A model generated the notes under the pieces. The model saw only the letters and a program-made list of their open reading frames with translations. It searched no databases and was not told the origin of the DNA. Shown here one piece after another: positions 7,457-16,072 of a stretch of 23,903 nucleotides of DNA. Within the stretch, counting starts at the first letter, position 1, and each line of letters begins with the position of its first letter. This DNA is from Gammaproteobacteria bacterium (GTDB lineage Bacteria; Pseudomonadota; Gammaproteobacteria; Pseudomonadales; Halieaceae): positions 1-23,903 of the forward strand of contig JAAEZV010000001.1 of NCBI GenBank assembly GCA_018222695.1, written 5' to 3'. A program made the translations under genes and the position numbers.

Positions 7457-8620
7457 ATGCGCGAAAAACAGGTACTTCCCGTTGTCGTCGTGGGGCTCAC
7501 AGCCGCTTTGGTGGCGGTCATAACTCTGTGGACCCTCGATCGAGTCGAAGGTCCTGCGTCGGCAGCGGCGAGTCAGGATGGCCCGGTAGAGGTCATTGAA
7601 TGGAAACTGGTTACCACCTGGCCCAAGGGTCTACCTGGCCTCGGGGCAGCGCCTGAAAATTTCGCGCGCCGGGTCAACGAAGCCTCAGGGGGGCGGCTAC
7701 GCATCAAGGTGTTTGGTGCCGGTGAAATCGTGCCGGCTTTCGAAGTCTTTGATGCGGTTTCCAGAGGAGTGGCCGAGGCTGGCCACGGTGCCGCCTATTA
7801 CTGGAAGGGCAAGATTCCTGCGTCTGTTTTTTATACGGCGGTGCCCTTTGGCATGACGGCACAGGAGGCCAACGGCTGGCTCCACTATGGCGGCGGGCTC
7901 GAGCTGTGGCGAGAACTCTATGCGCCCTTTGGGGTTGTGCCGTTTGCAGGCGGCAGCACCGGTGTGCAGATGGCGGGCTGGTTCAATATTCGTCTTAATA
8001 ACCGCGCCGACCTCGAGGGGCTGAAGATGCGGATTCCCGGCTTGGCCGGCGAGGTGTTCGACGCTGCAGGTGGCTCTGCGGTGCGCATAGCCGGGGGAGA
8101 GGTGTACACCTCAATGCAAACCGGCGTCATCGATGCGGTGGAGTGGGTGGGGCCCTACAACGACCGTACGCTTGGCTTGATGGAGGTGGGGGACTATTAC
8201 TATTACCCCGGATGGCACGAGCCGGGCGCCATGCTTGAAACCATCGTTAACGCGGAAGCGCTGGCGGCACTGCCTGAGGATTTACAGGCGATTGTTCGGG
8301 TCGCGGCGCGCGCCACCAATACCGATATGCTGGACGATTTCACCGCCAACAACAGTGAGTCTTTGCAGATTCTGCTCACCGAGTTTGATACCGAGGTGTT
8401 GCCGTTACCGGATGATGTGATGGACGCGCTGTATGAAAGCAGTCAGGTGGCGATTGAGGCACTGGTCAATGCCGACCCCATGGCCAAAAAGATTGCCGCT
8501 TCCTACTTTGCGTTTGCGACGAAAGTGCGGACTTACCACGAGATTTCCGAGCGTGCGTATCTCAACGGCCGGAACCGGCTGTTACCGCCGGTCTCACTTA
8601 CTGCGCAATCGGCCGAGTGA
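7457..8620 (+). CDS. TRAP transporter solute-binding protein, TakP-like (2-oxo acid/carboxylate)
   Basis: This 387-residue protein is the periplasmic receptor of a tripartite ATP-independent (TRAP) transporter. A hydrophobic stretch at residues 7-26 acts as a signal peptide or anchor, and a small-residue PASAAAS stretch (about 33-39) offers cleavage sites. The mature part begins IEWKLVTTWPKGLPGLG, then GAGEIVPAFEVFDAVSRG, YYWKGKIPASVFYTAVPFGM, GLKMRIPG (with the conserved substrate-carboxylate arginine), EWVGPYND and YYYYPGWHEPG. These are hallmarks of the TakP group, whose Rhodobacter member binds 2-oxo acids with sodium; the true substrate here is unknown. The ATG at 7457 follows an AAGGA site. 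The gene lies 9 bases after uvrD, while the membrane subunits are on the opposite strand beyond yciA. Its last 23 bases overlap the end of yciA. Confidence 0.9.
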   Translation: MREKQVLPVVVVGLTAALVAVITLWTLDRVEGPASAAASQDGPVEVIEWKLVTTWPKGLPGLGAAPENFARRVNEASGGRLRIKVFGAGEIVPAFEVFDAVSRGVAEAGHGAAYYWKGKIPASVFYTAVPFGMTAQEANGWLHYGGGLELWRELYAPFGVVPFAGGSTGVQMAGWFNIRLNNRADLEGLKMRIPGLAGEVFDAAGGSAVRIAGGEVYTSMQTGVIDAVEWVGPYNDRTLGLMEVGDYYYYPGWHEPGAMLETIVNAEALAALPEDLQAIVRVAARATNTDMLDDFTANNSESLQILLTEFDTEVLPLPDDVMDALYESSQVAIEALVNADPMAKKIAASYFAFATKVRTYHEISERAYLNGRNRLLPPVSLTAQSAE

Positions 8621-8996
8621 GCTTGTTCTCGTCGATGGCCACGTAAATAAACTCCCCCTCGGTAACTTTGAGGGGTTCGCCATCCTGTTTGGCGTTGATC
8701 CAGACCTCCACGAGAATCCGGACGGAGCTCCGCCCCGTCTCCAGCACATCGCAGTAGCAGCTGACGACGGCACCCACGTGTACGGGTGTAAGAAACGACA
8801 TCCCCTCAATAGCCACGGTGGCCACCCGTCCTTCGGCAAGCTCTGAGGCGGTAATGCTGCCCGCCAGATCCATTTGCGACAGCAACCATCCACCGAAAAT
8901 GTCGCCGTTGGCGTTGGTGTCTTTCGGCATGGCAATGGTTTGTAGTGCCAGCTCGCCGAAGGGCAGTGGATGCGTATCGAGCTCTTCTACTGACAT
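8598..8996 (-). CDS. yciA: Acyl-CoA thioesterase, YciA-type hotdog fold
   Basis: This cytoplasmic enzyme hydrolyses acyl-CoA thioesters. With the ATG at 8996 the protein is 132 residues, the same length as E. coli YciA, and a strong AGGGGGA ribosome binding site precedes it; the frame extends to 9113 but the extra residues are not protein-like. The hotdog signature is clear: LQTIAMPKDTNANGDIFGGW followed by LLSQMDLAGSI, where the NANGD Asp is the expected catalytic residue, then GRVATVAIEGMSFLTPVHVG and IEVW-like ILVEVWIN. It lies downstream of dctQ-dctM on the same strand, 82 bases after the dctM stop, so it may be the last gene of that operon. Its 3' end overlaps the oppositely transcribed dctP-like gene by 23 bases. 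Confidence 0.92.
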   Translation of the reverse strand: MSVEELDTHPLPFGELALQTIAMPKDTNANGDIFGGWLLSQMDLAGSITASELAEGRVATVAIEGMSFLTPVHVGAVVSCYCDVLETGRSSVRILVEVWINAKQDGEPLKVTEGEFIYVAIDENKLTRPIAQ

Positions 8997-9010
8997 GATG
9001 TCCCCCTGAT

Positions 9011-9060
9011 GGCTGTCAGCCCGTTTGTGATATCCCGAGCGGGGTGGCGGTATCACCGCC
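9011..9060 (-). promoter_or_regulatory. Two hairpins in the dctM-yciA gap
   Basis: In the 82 bases between the dctM stop and the yciA start, GGCGGT (9046-9051) and ACCGCC (9055-9060) form a perfect 6-bp stem with a 3-base loop. GGCT (9011-9014) and AGCC (9018-9021) form a shorter one directly upstream of the yciA ribosome binding site. Neither is followed by a T-run on the minus strand. They could mark partial termination or mRNA processing that sets yciA expression apart from the transporter. The pairings are seen; function is inferred. Confidence 0.3.
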
Positions 9061-9078
9061 CGCGGCCGACAAAACCTA

Positions 9079-10443
9079 TTATCGCCCCAATAGCCCCGGC
9101 AGCCATAGCACAAGATTGGGCCACCACCACATCAGCACCAGCAGCAGCAGCTGAATCACCACAAAGGGCAGTACACCGGAATAAATCGCACGCGTGCTGA
9201 CACTATCCGGCGCGACGCCGCGCAAGTAGAACAGCGCGAAACCAAAAGGTGGTGTCAGGAAAGAAGTTTGAAGATTGACAGCGATCATGACTCCCAGCCA
9301 GATGGGGTCAAATCCCATCGACAGCAGCACGGGCCCGACCACGGGTACCACCACAAATGTAATCTCGATGAAGTCGAGGATGAAGCCAAGCAAGAACATG
9401 ACCAGCATGACTATTAGCAATGCCATGTGGGGCCCGCCGCCAAGATCTTCAAAAAAGCTTTCAATCAGACTGTCGCCACCGAACCCGCGAAAGACGAGTG
9501 AAAACACTGCCGCGCCAATGAGAATCAAAAAGACCATGCTGGTGGTGTAGAGCGTCGAGCGTGAGATATCTCGCATTACATTGAATGAAAGCGCGCCGCG
9601 CGCCCAGGCCAAGAACAAAGCACCGGTGGCGCCAACGCCTGCGGCTTCTGTCGGGGTGGCCGCACCGGCGAGAATGGAGCCTAGGACCAGCACGATCAGC
9701 CCCAGAGGTGGCAGCACCGCCAGAACGGCTGCGCGGGCATGGGTCTTCTCCACGATGGCAGGGGGCGCGCTGTCAGGTTGTAATGCTGCGCGGAACAGCA
9801 CGTAAGCTAGATACAGCATCACCAGCACGACGCCCGGGACCATGGCGCCCACAAACAGGTCCCCCACCGATACGGTATCGGTATTGATGATGTTCATGCG
9901 GAGCTGCGCTTGCTGGTACGCACTCGACATGATGTCGCCCAGCAAAACGAGCGCAATCGATGGCGGAATAATCTGACCCAAGGTGCCAGTGGCGCAGATG
10001 GTGCCGGTTGCCAGCTGCGGCTGGTACCCCGCTCTCAGCATGGAAGGAAGCGCGAGCACCCCCATAGTCACGACCGTGGCGCCGACAATGCCTGTGCTCG
10101 CCGCCAGCAGCGCGCCGACGATAATGACGGCGACTCCCAAGCCGCCGGGCCGCTCACCAAATAAACCGGCCATATTGGCGAGCAGGTCCTCTGCGATTTT
10201 CGCTCGCTCCAGCACGACACCCATGAGAATGAACAAGGGCACCGCCACGAGGGTTTCATTGCTCATCGTGCCAAAAATGCGCCCGGTCAGAGCGGTGAGA
10301 TAGTCCGAATCAAAGTGCCCGATCAGAATGCCCAGCGCCGCGAATCCCAATGCGGTGCCGCCGAGGGTCAGTGCCACGGGGAAGCCCAGCAGCAATACGC
10401 CGCAGACGACGATAAACATGGTGAGCGCCAATTGCCCTTCCAT
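9079..10443 (-). CDS. dctM: TRAP transporter large permease subunit DctM
   Basis: This is the large integral membrane subunit that carries out sodium-driven substrate translocation in TRAP systems. It is 454 residues, somewhat longer than typical DctM (about 430), with roughly a dozen hydrophobic segments throughout. Family landmarks are the N-terminal GFPVALTLGG, ETLVAVPLFILMGVVLERA, the substrate-path motif GTLGQIIPPSIALVLLGD, and the C-terminal ITFVVVPVVGPVLLSMG and LTPPFGFALFYLRG. A long polar loop around residues 180-200 (SSAYQQAQLRMNIINTD) resembles that of TakM-type permeases. Its ATG overlaps the dctQ stop by one base (TGATG), showing a translation-coupled operon. It presumably works with the TakP-like protein encoded on the other strand. 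Confidence 0.93.
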   Translation of the reverse strand: MEGQLALTMFIVVCGVLLLGFPVALTLGGTALGFAALGILIGHFDSDYLTALTGRIFGTMSNETLVAVPLFILMGVVLERAKIAEDLLANMAGLFGERPGGLGVAVIIVGALLAASTGIVGATVVTMGVLALPSMLRAGYQPQLATGTICATGTLGQIIPPSIALVLLGDIMSSAYQQAQLRMNIINTDTVSVGDLFVGAMVPGVVLVMLYLAYVLFRAALQPDSAPPAIVEKTHARAAVLAVLPPLGLIVLVLGSILAGAATPTEAAGVGATGALFLAWARGALSFNVMRDISRSTLYTTSMVFLILIGAAVFSLVFRGFGGDSLIESFFEDLGGGPHMALLIVMLVMFLLGFILDFIEITFVVVPVVGPVLLSMGFDPIWLGVMIAVNLQTSFLTPPFGFALFYLRGVAPDSVSTRAIYSGVLPFVVIQLLLLVLMWWWPNLVLWLPGLLGR

Positions 10444-10958
10444 CAGGCGCTACCTCTCTGCCGGAGTATCGTTAGCGCGCGAGCGATCTGCGCGAAGGCC
10501 TGAAGGGCGAGCAGCAAGGCCATTGCCGGGATCAGCGTCTTAAGCAAGTAGACGAAGGGCAGACCGCCGGGTTCGGGGGAGGCTTCTCTGGCAGACCAGC
10601 TGTCTATCACGTAGTCCCAGGAGCCCCAGCCAATCAGACCACACAGTGGCAGGGTGAAGACAACATGACCCAGCCCATTGACCCACGCCTGCTGACGCTC
10701 CGAGAAGCGCCGATAGAAGATATCAACCCGAACGTGTTGATCCGCTTGCAAGGCCACCGCCGCACCCAGCATAAAAATGGCGGCGTGAAGGTACTGCACG
10801 GTCTCTTGAGCGGCGATTGCGCCAGTATTGAAGCCGTAGCGCAACACGACGATCACCAGCACCAACAGCGCCATGATCGGGACGCACCAGGACACGGTGC
10901 GCCCCAGCCAAACTATGCCTTGATCCAGTGTGCTCGCCGGTGGGGCGTCGGGTGGCAT
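10443..10958 (-). CDS. dctQ: TRAP transporter small permease subunit DctQ
   Basis: DctQ is the small four-helix membrane subunit that partners DctM. I chose ATG 10958 (171 residues, MPPDAPPASTLDQGIVWLGR) because it gives a typical short cytoplasmic N-terminus. ATG 11000 would add 14 residues (MITLHVYDKNRGIL), leaves only 33 bases to divergent yaaA, and neither start has a strong ribosome binding site, so the choice is open. Four hydrophobic segments are visible: VPIMALLVLVIVVLRYGF, YLHAAIFMLGAAVALQ, VVFTLPLCGLIGWGSW and LLKTLIPAMALLLALQAF. Family motifs include AQETVQYLHA and the DQHVRVDIFYRRFS loop. The stop overlaps the dctM start by one base. Confidence 0.9.
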   Translation of the reverse strand: MPPDAPPASTLDQGIVWLGRTVSWCVPIMALLVLVIVVLRYGFNTGAIAAQETVQYLHAAIFMLGAAVALQADQHVRVDIFYRRFSERQQAWVNGLGHVVFTLPLCGLIGWGSWDYVIDSWSAREASPEPGGLPFVYLLKTLIPAMALLLALQAFAQIARALTILRQRGSA

Positions 10959-11033
10959 GAGAATCCCGCGGTTTTTATCGTAGACGTGCAAGGTTATCAT
11001 TCTGACCCAAGAGATTGCAGAAGAGGCGAACCC

Positions 11034-11816
11034 GTGCTTTCTATTCTGTCGCCGGCCAAGACCCTCGATTACGAGACGGCGCCGACCACCAAAAAATCAA
11101 CGCAGCCTTTGTTTATCGATCAGGCGGCGTCGCTGGTTAAGAGCGCCCGCAAGATGGACCCTGAGGATATTCAGGGTTTGATGGGGGTATCGGAGAAAAT
11201 CGCCACCCTGAATCACGAGCGATTCATGAATTGGGAGCCCGACTTCTCGCTGAAGAATGCCAAGCAATCTGTGCTGGCCTTCAAGGGCGATGTCTACACC
11301 GGGCTGCAGGCAGAGACTTTGAGCGCCGACGAGCTGGCCTTCGCACAGAAGCATCTGCGCATCCTCTCTGGTCTATATGGATTGTTGCGACCGCTGGACC
11401 TTATGCAGCCTTACCGGCTGGAGATGGGCCTGCCTTTTGCCAATGCGGGTGGGAAAAACTTGTATGAGTTCTGGGGTGATCGCATTACCGAGACCTTGGG
11501 GCAGCACCTTAAGGCGAGCGGTAGCCGGGTTCTGGTTAATCTGGCCTCTAATGAATACTTCAAGGCGGTCAAACCCAAGTTGTTGGACGTTGAGGTCATC
11601 ACGCCACAGTTCCGCGACCTAAAAAACGGCCAGTACAAAATGATTTCCTTCTTCGCCAAGAAGGCGCGCGGGGTCATGGCCCGTTACATTATCCAGAAGG
11701 GTCTCAACGAACCCGAAGGGCTCAAGCGCTTCAAGGGCGATGGCTACTACTACAGCAAAGAGCACTCAGAGGGTAACAACTGGGTATTCTTGCGTGACGC
11801 CCCCCCTCAGGGCTGA
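11034..11816 (+). CDS. yaaA: Peroxide-stress / iron-related protein YaaA (UPF0246)
   Basis: YaaA limits free iron and oxidative damage in E. coli under peroxide stress; structural work links the family to DNA binding, and the biochemical activity is unsettled. The GTG at 11034, preceded by AGAGG, gives a 260-residue protein starting VLSILSPAKTLDYETAP, matching the family start MLILISPAKTLDY. Highly conserved blocks are SVLAFKGDVYTGLQAETLS, HLRILSGLYGLLRPLDLMQP, YRLEMG, LYEFWGD, LVNLASNEYFKAVKP, and ISFFAKKARGVMARYII. The open frame continues upstream to 10665 but that region is antisense to dctQ. It is divergent from dctQ and its last 10 bases overlap the end of the COG3146 gene. Confidence 0.95.
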   Translation: MLSILSPAKTLDYETAPTTKKSTQPLFIDQAASLVKSARKMDPEDIQGLMGVSEKIATLNHERFMNWEPDFSLKNAKQSVLAFKGDVYTGLQAETLSADELAFAQKHLRILSGLYGLLRPLDLMQPYRLEMGLPFANAGGKNLYEFWGDRITETLGQHLKASGSRVLVNLASNEYFKAVKPKLLDVEVITPQFRDLKNGQYKMISFFAKKARGVMARYIIQKGLNEPEGLKRFKGDGYYYSKEHSEGNNWVFLRDAPPQG

Positions 11817-12958
11817 TCACTCTCCTGCTTGAAGGGCAACAACGTCGAGGCCTCGCGCTGGTAGGCGCGGACCTGCGCTGACTCCTGTTCTGCGAACTGC
11901 GCCACGGCTTCACGCAAGCGCTCATCGACAATCCAGTGATTTGAGTAGGTCAAAATCGGTTCGAATCCTCGCTGAATTTTGTGTTCGCCCTGCGCCCCCG
12001 GGTCAAAGCGCGACAACCCGGCCTCGATACAGTATTCGATGCCGCGGTAATAGCAGGCCTCGAAATGCAGGAACTCAAACTCGGCGAGGCAACCCCAGTA
12101 GCGTCCGTAAAGCGTGTTCTCCCCCTCAAAAAACAGCGACGCCGCGACGGGCTGTTGGTCTCGCTCTGCGATGACCATGACCGGCACCTGTCCCAACCCC
12201 GGGCAGGTCTCAGTAAAAAATCGTTCCGTCAGATAGCCACCGTGCCCTGAGCGTTTGGCGTAGGTTGTTTGGTAACAGCGGTGAAAGAATTGCCACTGTT
12301 CGGGACCGATCTCCTCGCCCTTCAGTGTTTTTAGCGACAGGCCTTGACGAGAGATTTGTTCACGCTCCCGCCGTAGATTTTTGCGTTTGCGACTGCTGAA
12401 GCGATCGAGAAAGTCCTGAAAGTCACGGTAGTCGCGGTTAAACCAATGAAATTGTGTGGTCAGTCGCTGCGGCATCTCACAGCTGCGTAGCTGCTCTGAG
12501 GCGGCCTCATCCAGAAACAACACGTGCCAGCTGGAGATTTCGAGTTCCTCGCTCATTGCTTTGACACACGTTGCCATGGTGGCGATCGCACCAGCGTCTC
12601 CGGTCAGATCGCCCAGCCTCCGCCCGGTGGCTGGCGTGAAAGGAATTGCTGTCACGAGCTTGGGATAGTAACGAAGCCCCATGCGCTGCCACGCGTCCGC
12701 CCAGGACCAGTCGAAAACGTACTCGCCGTAACTGTGGGTCTTGAGATACGCGGGCAGCACCCCGGCCGGCGCTCCACCCTGTTCAAGGGTGATATGCGCA
12801 GGCTGCCAACCGCTCTCGGCGGTGGTGCAGGCCGAGGTTTCCAGCCCATGCAGGAAGTCCCAGCGCAGAAAGGGGTCACTGTCACCAAAGCAGGATTGCC
12901 ACAGCGAGGGGTCGAGATCGGCGATGGACCGATGCAGTTTGGCGTCAAAGGCGTCCAT
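11807..12958 (-). CDS. COG3146/DUF482 predicted N-acyltransferase (GNAT/FemAB-like)
   Basis: This 383-residue protein belongs to the conserved COG3146 (DUF482) family, which has a double-GNAT fold related to FemAB peptidoglycan aminoacyl-transferases; its substrate is unknown. Family landmarks are DPFLRWDFLHGLE near the N-terminus, YGEYVFDWSWADAW, YYPKLVTAIPFTPATGRR, the basic SSRKRKNLRRER segment, PVAASLFFEGENTLYGRYWG, and the closing FDPGAQGEHKIQRGFEP signature. The ATG at 12958 starts 5 bases after the ubiA stop on the same strand, so the two are likely translationally coupled. The frame is open to 13030 but would overlap ubiA. It is predicted cytoplasmic, with no signal peptide or membrane segment. 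Its end overlaps yaaA by 10 bases, tail to tail. Confidence 0.85.
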   Translation of the reverse strand: MDAFDAKLHRSIADLDPSLWQSCFGDSDPFLRWDFLHGLETSACTTAESGWQPAHITLEQGGAPAGVLPAYLKTHSYGEYVFDWSWADAWQRMGLRYYPKLVTAIPFTPATGRRLGDLTGDAGAIATMATCVKAMSEELEISSWHVLFLDEAASEQLRSCEMPQRLTTQFHWFNRDYRDFQDFLDRFSSRKRKNLRREREQISRQGLSLKTLKGEEIGPEQWQFFHRCYQTTYAKRSGHGGYLTERFFTETCPGLGQVPVMVIAERDQQPVAASLFFEGENTLYGRYWGCLAEFEFLHFEACYYRGIEYCIEAGLSRFDPGAQGEHKIQRGFEPILTYSNHWIVDERLREAVAQFAEQESAQVRAYQREASTLLPFKQESDQP

Positions 12959-12963
12959 CGTGC

Positions 12964-13869
12964 TCAGCCGGAGCTGATACCAATCCAGAAGTGGCCGCAG
13001 AGACCCGTGAGAATAATCAGGCCTATCCACTTGCTCTGGTTAAAGGCCGCAAAGCACTGCTCGACGTCGCGGTCCCGAATCAGCCACAGGTGTCGGGCAA
13101 AGAGGATGCCAACGATGGCGACGGCAGCGTAATAGATCGGGCCCAGTGCAAAGGCCACCCCACAGCGCCAAAAAGCGATGAGGCAGAGGCACTGCAAGAG
13201 GCCAATGATCCGCACGTCGAGGTTGCCAAAGAGAATGGCGGTGGATTTGATGCCTACCGACAGGTCGTCCTCCCGATCAACCATGGCGTATTGGGTGTCA
13301 TAGATCACCGTCCACAATAGGTTGGCAACGAACAGCCACCACAGCGCGCTGGGTAAGGCATTGATGCTCGCCGCGAAGGCCATGGGAATGCTCCATGAAA
13401 AGGCAGTGCCGAGCACGATCTGCGGCAAGTGGGTAATCCGCTTCATCAGAGGATAGATCATCGCCAGCCCTGCGCCCGCAAAGGACAGTTTAATGGTCAG
13501 CGGATTAGTCAGAGCCACAAGCCCCAGCGCGGTAGCCAGCAGCAACAAAAGAAGCGCTGAGGCCTCTTTGACGGTCAGCGCGCCAGTGACCAACGGGCGC
13601 AGCCGTGTACGCTCCACGTGACCATCGAGACTACGGTCAGCAAGATCGTTGGCAATACACCCTGCCGCCCGCATGACCACGATGCCGGCCGAGAAGATGG
13701 CGAGCAGCCGCAGACTCGGGAAACCCTCGTTGGCCAGTGCAATACCCCAAAGTGTCGGAGCCGCTAACAGAAAGGTGCCGATCGGTTTATCAAAGCGCAT
13801 GATCTCTAACGCAGCACGCCATTTTGACGAGGCGCCAGAGGGATTTAGCGAAGGGGATAACTCACTCAA
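12964..13869 (-). CDS. ubiA: 4-hydroxybenzoate polyprenyltransferase
   Basis: UbiA is a membrane prenyltransferase that attaches the polyprenyl tail to 4-hydroxybenzoate in ubiquinone synthesis. The two magnesium/diphosphate motifs are present: NDLADRSLDGHVERTRLRPL and DTQYAMVDREDDLSVG. About eight hydrophobic segments span the protein. The MRFDKPIGTFLLAAPTLWG start region is typical. No ATG lies at a suitable place; I chose TTG 13869, which gives 301 residues (E. coli 290). The frame is open upstream to GTG 13974, but that start would overlap recG. No good ribosome binding site is visible, so the start is uncertain. It follows recG on the minus strand, and the COG3146 gene follows it. No ubiC is seen nearby. 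Confidence 0.9.
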   Translation of the reverse strand: MSELSPSLNPSGASSKWRAALEIMRFDKPIGTFLLAAPTLWGIALANEGFPSLRLLAIFSAGIVVMRAAGCIANDLADRSLDGHVERTRLRPLVTGALTVKEASALLLLLLATALGLVALTNPLTIKLSFAGAGLAMIYPLMKRITHLPQIVLGTAFSWSIPMAFAASINALPSALWWLFVANLLWTVIYDTQYAMVDREDDLSVGIKSTAILFGNLDVRIIGLLQCLCLIAFWRCGVAFALGPIYYAAVAIVGILFARHLWLIRDRDVEQCFAAFNQSKWIGLIILTGLCGHFWIGISSG

Positions 13870-13888
13870 AGGAATGCATTCTTGACTC

Positions 13889-13913
13889 GCGGCCGCACAG
13901 TCTAGCGGCCTGC
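13889..13913. repeat. GC-rich inverted repeat between recG and ubiA
   Basis: GGCCGC (13891-13896) and GCGGCC (13905-13910) form a 6-bp stem with an 8-base loop; with one bulge it extends to 13889-13913. It lies in the 68-base gap between the recG stop and the proposed TTG start of ubiA. There is no T-run after it on the minus strand, so it is not a clear terminator. It could reduce read-through or mark a processing site. Confidence 0.3.
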
Positions 13914-13937
13914 GGGGGGGGATGCGATAGGGCGTGA

Positions 13938-16001
13938 TCAGACTCTGGCGAAATCTGCCCGGGCACCGGCCCACCTTTGCATCAGGGCCTGCGCGCGGCC
14001 CGGGTCGCGCTCGTACAGCCTCCCTGCTATTTCCTGTGCTTCGACAAGTAGGGGTTCGTGCTCCGGCAGCAGCGCTATTCTGAATGCCGCGAGACCCGTT
14101 TGGCGGGTTCCCAGTAACTCGCCCGGTCCGCGAATCGCCAGGTCGGCCTCGGCAATGACAAAGCCGTCATGGGACTCCTGCATCACTTTCAGGCGCTGCT
14201 GGGCGGTGTCGGAGAGCGGCTGGCGATAAAGCAACAGGCAGTGGCTGTCGACGGCGCCGCGCCCCACCCGCCCTCTCAGCTGGTGTAGCTGGGCGAGTCC
14301 CAAGCGCTCCGCATTGTCGATGATCATCAGACTCGCGTTGGGCACATCAACACCCACTTCGATCACTGTGGTAGCAACCAGCAGCTGGAGTTCGCCGGCC
14401 TTGAATGCCGCCATCACTGCGGCTTTCTCGGCGGGTTTCAGCTTGCCGTGCACGAGGCCGATCTGCACATCAGGCAGCGCCTGTTGCAATTGATCGAGTG
14501 TGGCCTCTGCCGCCTCGATATCCAAAGTGTCGCTTTCCTCGATAGCCGTGCAGACCCAATACGCCTGCCTGCCCTCTCGGCAGGCACTTCCCACGCGCCG
14601 CATAACGGCGTCGCGCCGCGTGTGGTCCATGAGCGTCGTGGTGACGGGTTGGCGGCCCGGTGGTAATTCATCGATGATCGAGCAGTCGAGATCGCCATAG
14701 GCCACCATGGCCAGTGACCGGGGAATCGGTGTGGCGGTCAGTGCCAGTTGATGCGGGTGCTCCTCGCCTACGCCTTTATCAGCCAGTGATAGCCGCTGGT
14801 GAACACCAAAGCGGTGCTGTTCATCGACAATAATCAGACCGAGTCGATGAAAGTGCACATCATCCTGAAACAATGCATGGGTGCCAACGACCAGAGGCGC
14901 TTCGCCGCTCGCTAGTTGCTGCAAGACGTGTTGGCGCGCTTGACCTTTGGTTCGGCCACTGAGCCAGGCCACAGACTGATCAAGGGGTGTCAGCCATGCG
15001 TCGAGGGTGGCGTAGTGTTGCTCTGCCAGCAATTCGGTAGGCGCCATGAAGGCCACCTGGTAGCCAGCCGCGATCGTATCGAGCGCCGCTCGCGCCGCAA
15101 CCAGTGTTTTGCCTGAGCCCACGTCACCCTGAACCAATCTGAGCATGGGCTGTGTTTGTGCCATATCGTCGGCCAGCTCGATGGCAACGCGTTGTTGCGC
15201 GGAAGTGGGTGCAAAGGGGAGCGCCTCCAGAAACGCCGCTGCGGCAGGTGATGCCGGCGCAATGGCGGGTGCGGGGTGGCGCCGCTCGCTGTCCCGGACG
15301 CGCTGCACGGTCAGTTGATGCGCGATGAGTTCTTCCCGGGCCAGTCGAATTTGTGCGGGGTGCGTTCCCTGTTGAATCTGACTGAGCTCCGCGGTCGGCG
15401 GCGGGTTGTGTAGAAAGGTGATGGCTTCGGTGAGGCTCACGTGATCATCTGTGATCCCGTCAAGTAAGTCCTCAGGCGGATCTTTGCTGAGCAGCGCGAG
15501 CGCCTGGCCACAGAGCTTCCGCCAGGTGCTTTGACCCAGACCGCTGACCGTTGGATAAACGGGTGTCAGTGCGGCCTCTAAAAGTTGTGCGCTTTGTCCC
15601 AATCGGTATTCGGGATGCACCATTTCCAACTGCCCACCTACCCGCCGAGGCGTGCCAAAGAGCTGAATGGCGGACCCTTGCCTAAACTGCGAGACCTGGG
15701 CCTGTCGAAAGTGGAAAAACCGCAGGGTGAGCAACCCGGTGCCGTCTTCGACTTTGACCAAAAGTGTTCGTCTGCGGCCCATGGTCACGGCAGCCGCGCG
15801 CACCTCTGCTTCGATCACGGCATCGACCTGATCGCGCAACCCGCCGATGGCTGTGATTTTTGTGCGGTCCTGATACCGAAGCGGAAAATGAAAGAGCAAA
15901 TCTTCCAGCGAGCGGATGCCGATGTCTGCCAGTCGGGACGCCATCTTGTCTCCCACCCCGCGGAGTGTGGTAACAGGATGCTGAAGAATTGTTTGGCTCA
16001 A
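13938..16001 (-). CDS. recG: ATP-dependent DNA helicase RecG
   Basis: RecG is a double-stranded DNA translocase that reverses stalled forks and remodels Holliday junctions. The protein is 687 residues from TTG 16001 (E. coli 693). That start gives LSQTILQHPVTTLRGVGDKM, aligning with the family N-terminus; a GGGG stretch just upstream may serve as ribosome binding site. Longer readings to 16283 run through the divergent SDR gene and are rejected. The wedge/OB domain covers about residues 1-200. Walker A is GDVGSGKT at 292-299, then DEQHRFGVHQ (DExH box), LTATPIPRSL (motif III), LVHGKLKP, TTVIEVGVDVPNASLM and QLRGRVGRG (motif VI). The TRG-like C-terminal region is present. It heads a minus-strand series with ubiA and the COG3146 gene. 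Confidence 0.95.
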   Translation of the reverse strand: MSQTILQHPVTTLRGVGDKMASRLADIGIRSLEDLLFHFPLRYQDRTKITAIGGLRDQVDAVIEAEVRAAAVTMGRRRTLLVKVEDGTGLLTLRFFHFRQAQVSQFRQGSAIQLFGTPRRVGGQLEMVHPEYRLGQSAQLLEAALTPVYPTVSGLGQSTWRKLCGQALALLSKDPPEDLLDGITDDHVSLTEAITFLHNPPPTAELSQIQQGTHPAQIRLAREELIAHQLTVQRVRDSERRHPAPAIAPASPAAAAFLEALPFAPTSAQQRVAIELADDMAQTQPMLRLVQGDVGSGKTLVAARAALDTIAAGYQVAFMAPTELLAEQHYATLDAWLTPLDQSVAWLSGRTKGQARQHVLQQLASGEAPLVVGTHALFQDDVHFHRLGLIIVDEQHRFGVHQRLSLADKGVGEEHPHQLALTATPIPRSLAMVAYGDLDCSIIDELPPGRQPVTTTLMDHTRRDAVMRRVGSACREGRQAYWVCTAIEESDTLDIEAAEATLDQLQQALPDVQIGLVHGKLKPAEKAAVMAAFKAGELQLLVATTVIEVGVDVPNASLMIIDNAERLGLAQLHQLRGRVGRGAVDSHCLLLYRQPLSDTAQQRLKVMQESHDGFVIAEADLAIRGPGELLGTRQTGLAAFRIALLPEHEPLLVEAQEIAGRLYERDPGRAQALMQRWAGARADFARV

Positions 16002-16072
16002 GCGCGCCCCGATCAGAAAAGGCCTCGTGGTAGGCTCATATCTTAGCGATTGTTTGATAAGGCCGTGAAGCC

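Noticed and set aside
10665..11033. N-terminal extension of yaaA
   Set aside because: It is antisense to dctQ, and family alignment places the start at GTG 11034 (LSILSPAKTLDY).
12524..13132. 202-codon plus-strand frame across the COG3146/ubiA junction
   Set aside because: It lies antisense to two well-supported genes and its composition reflects their codon pattern.
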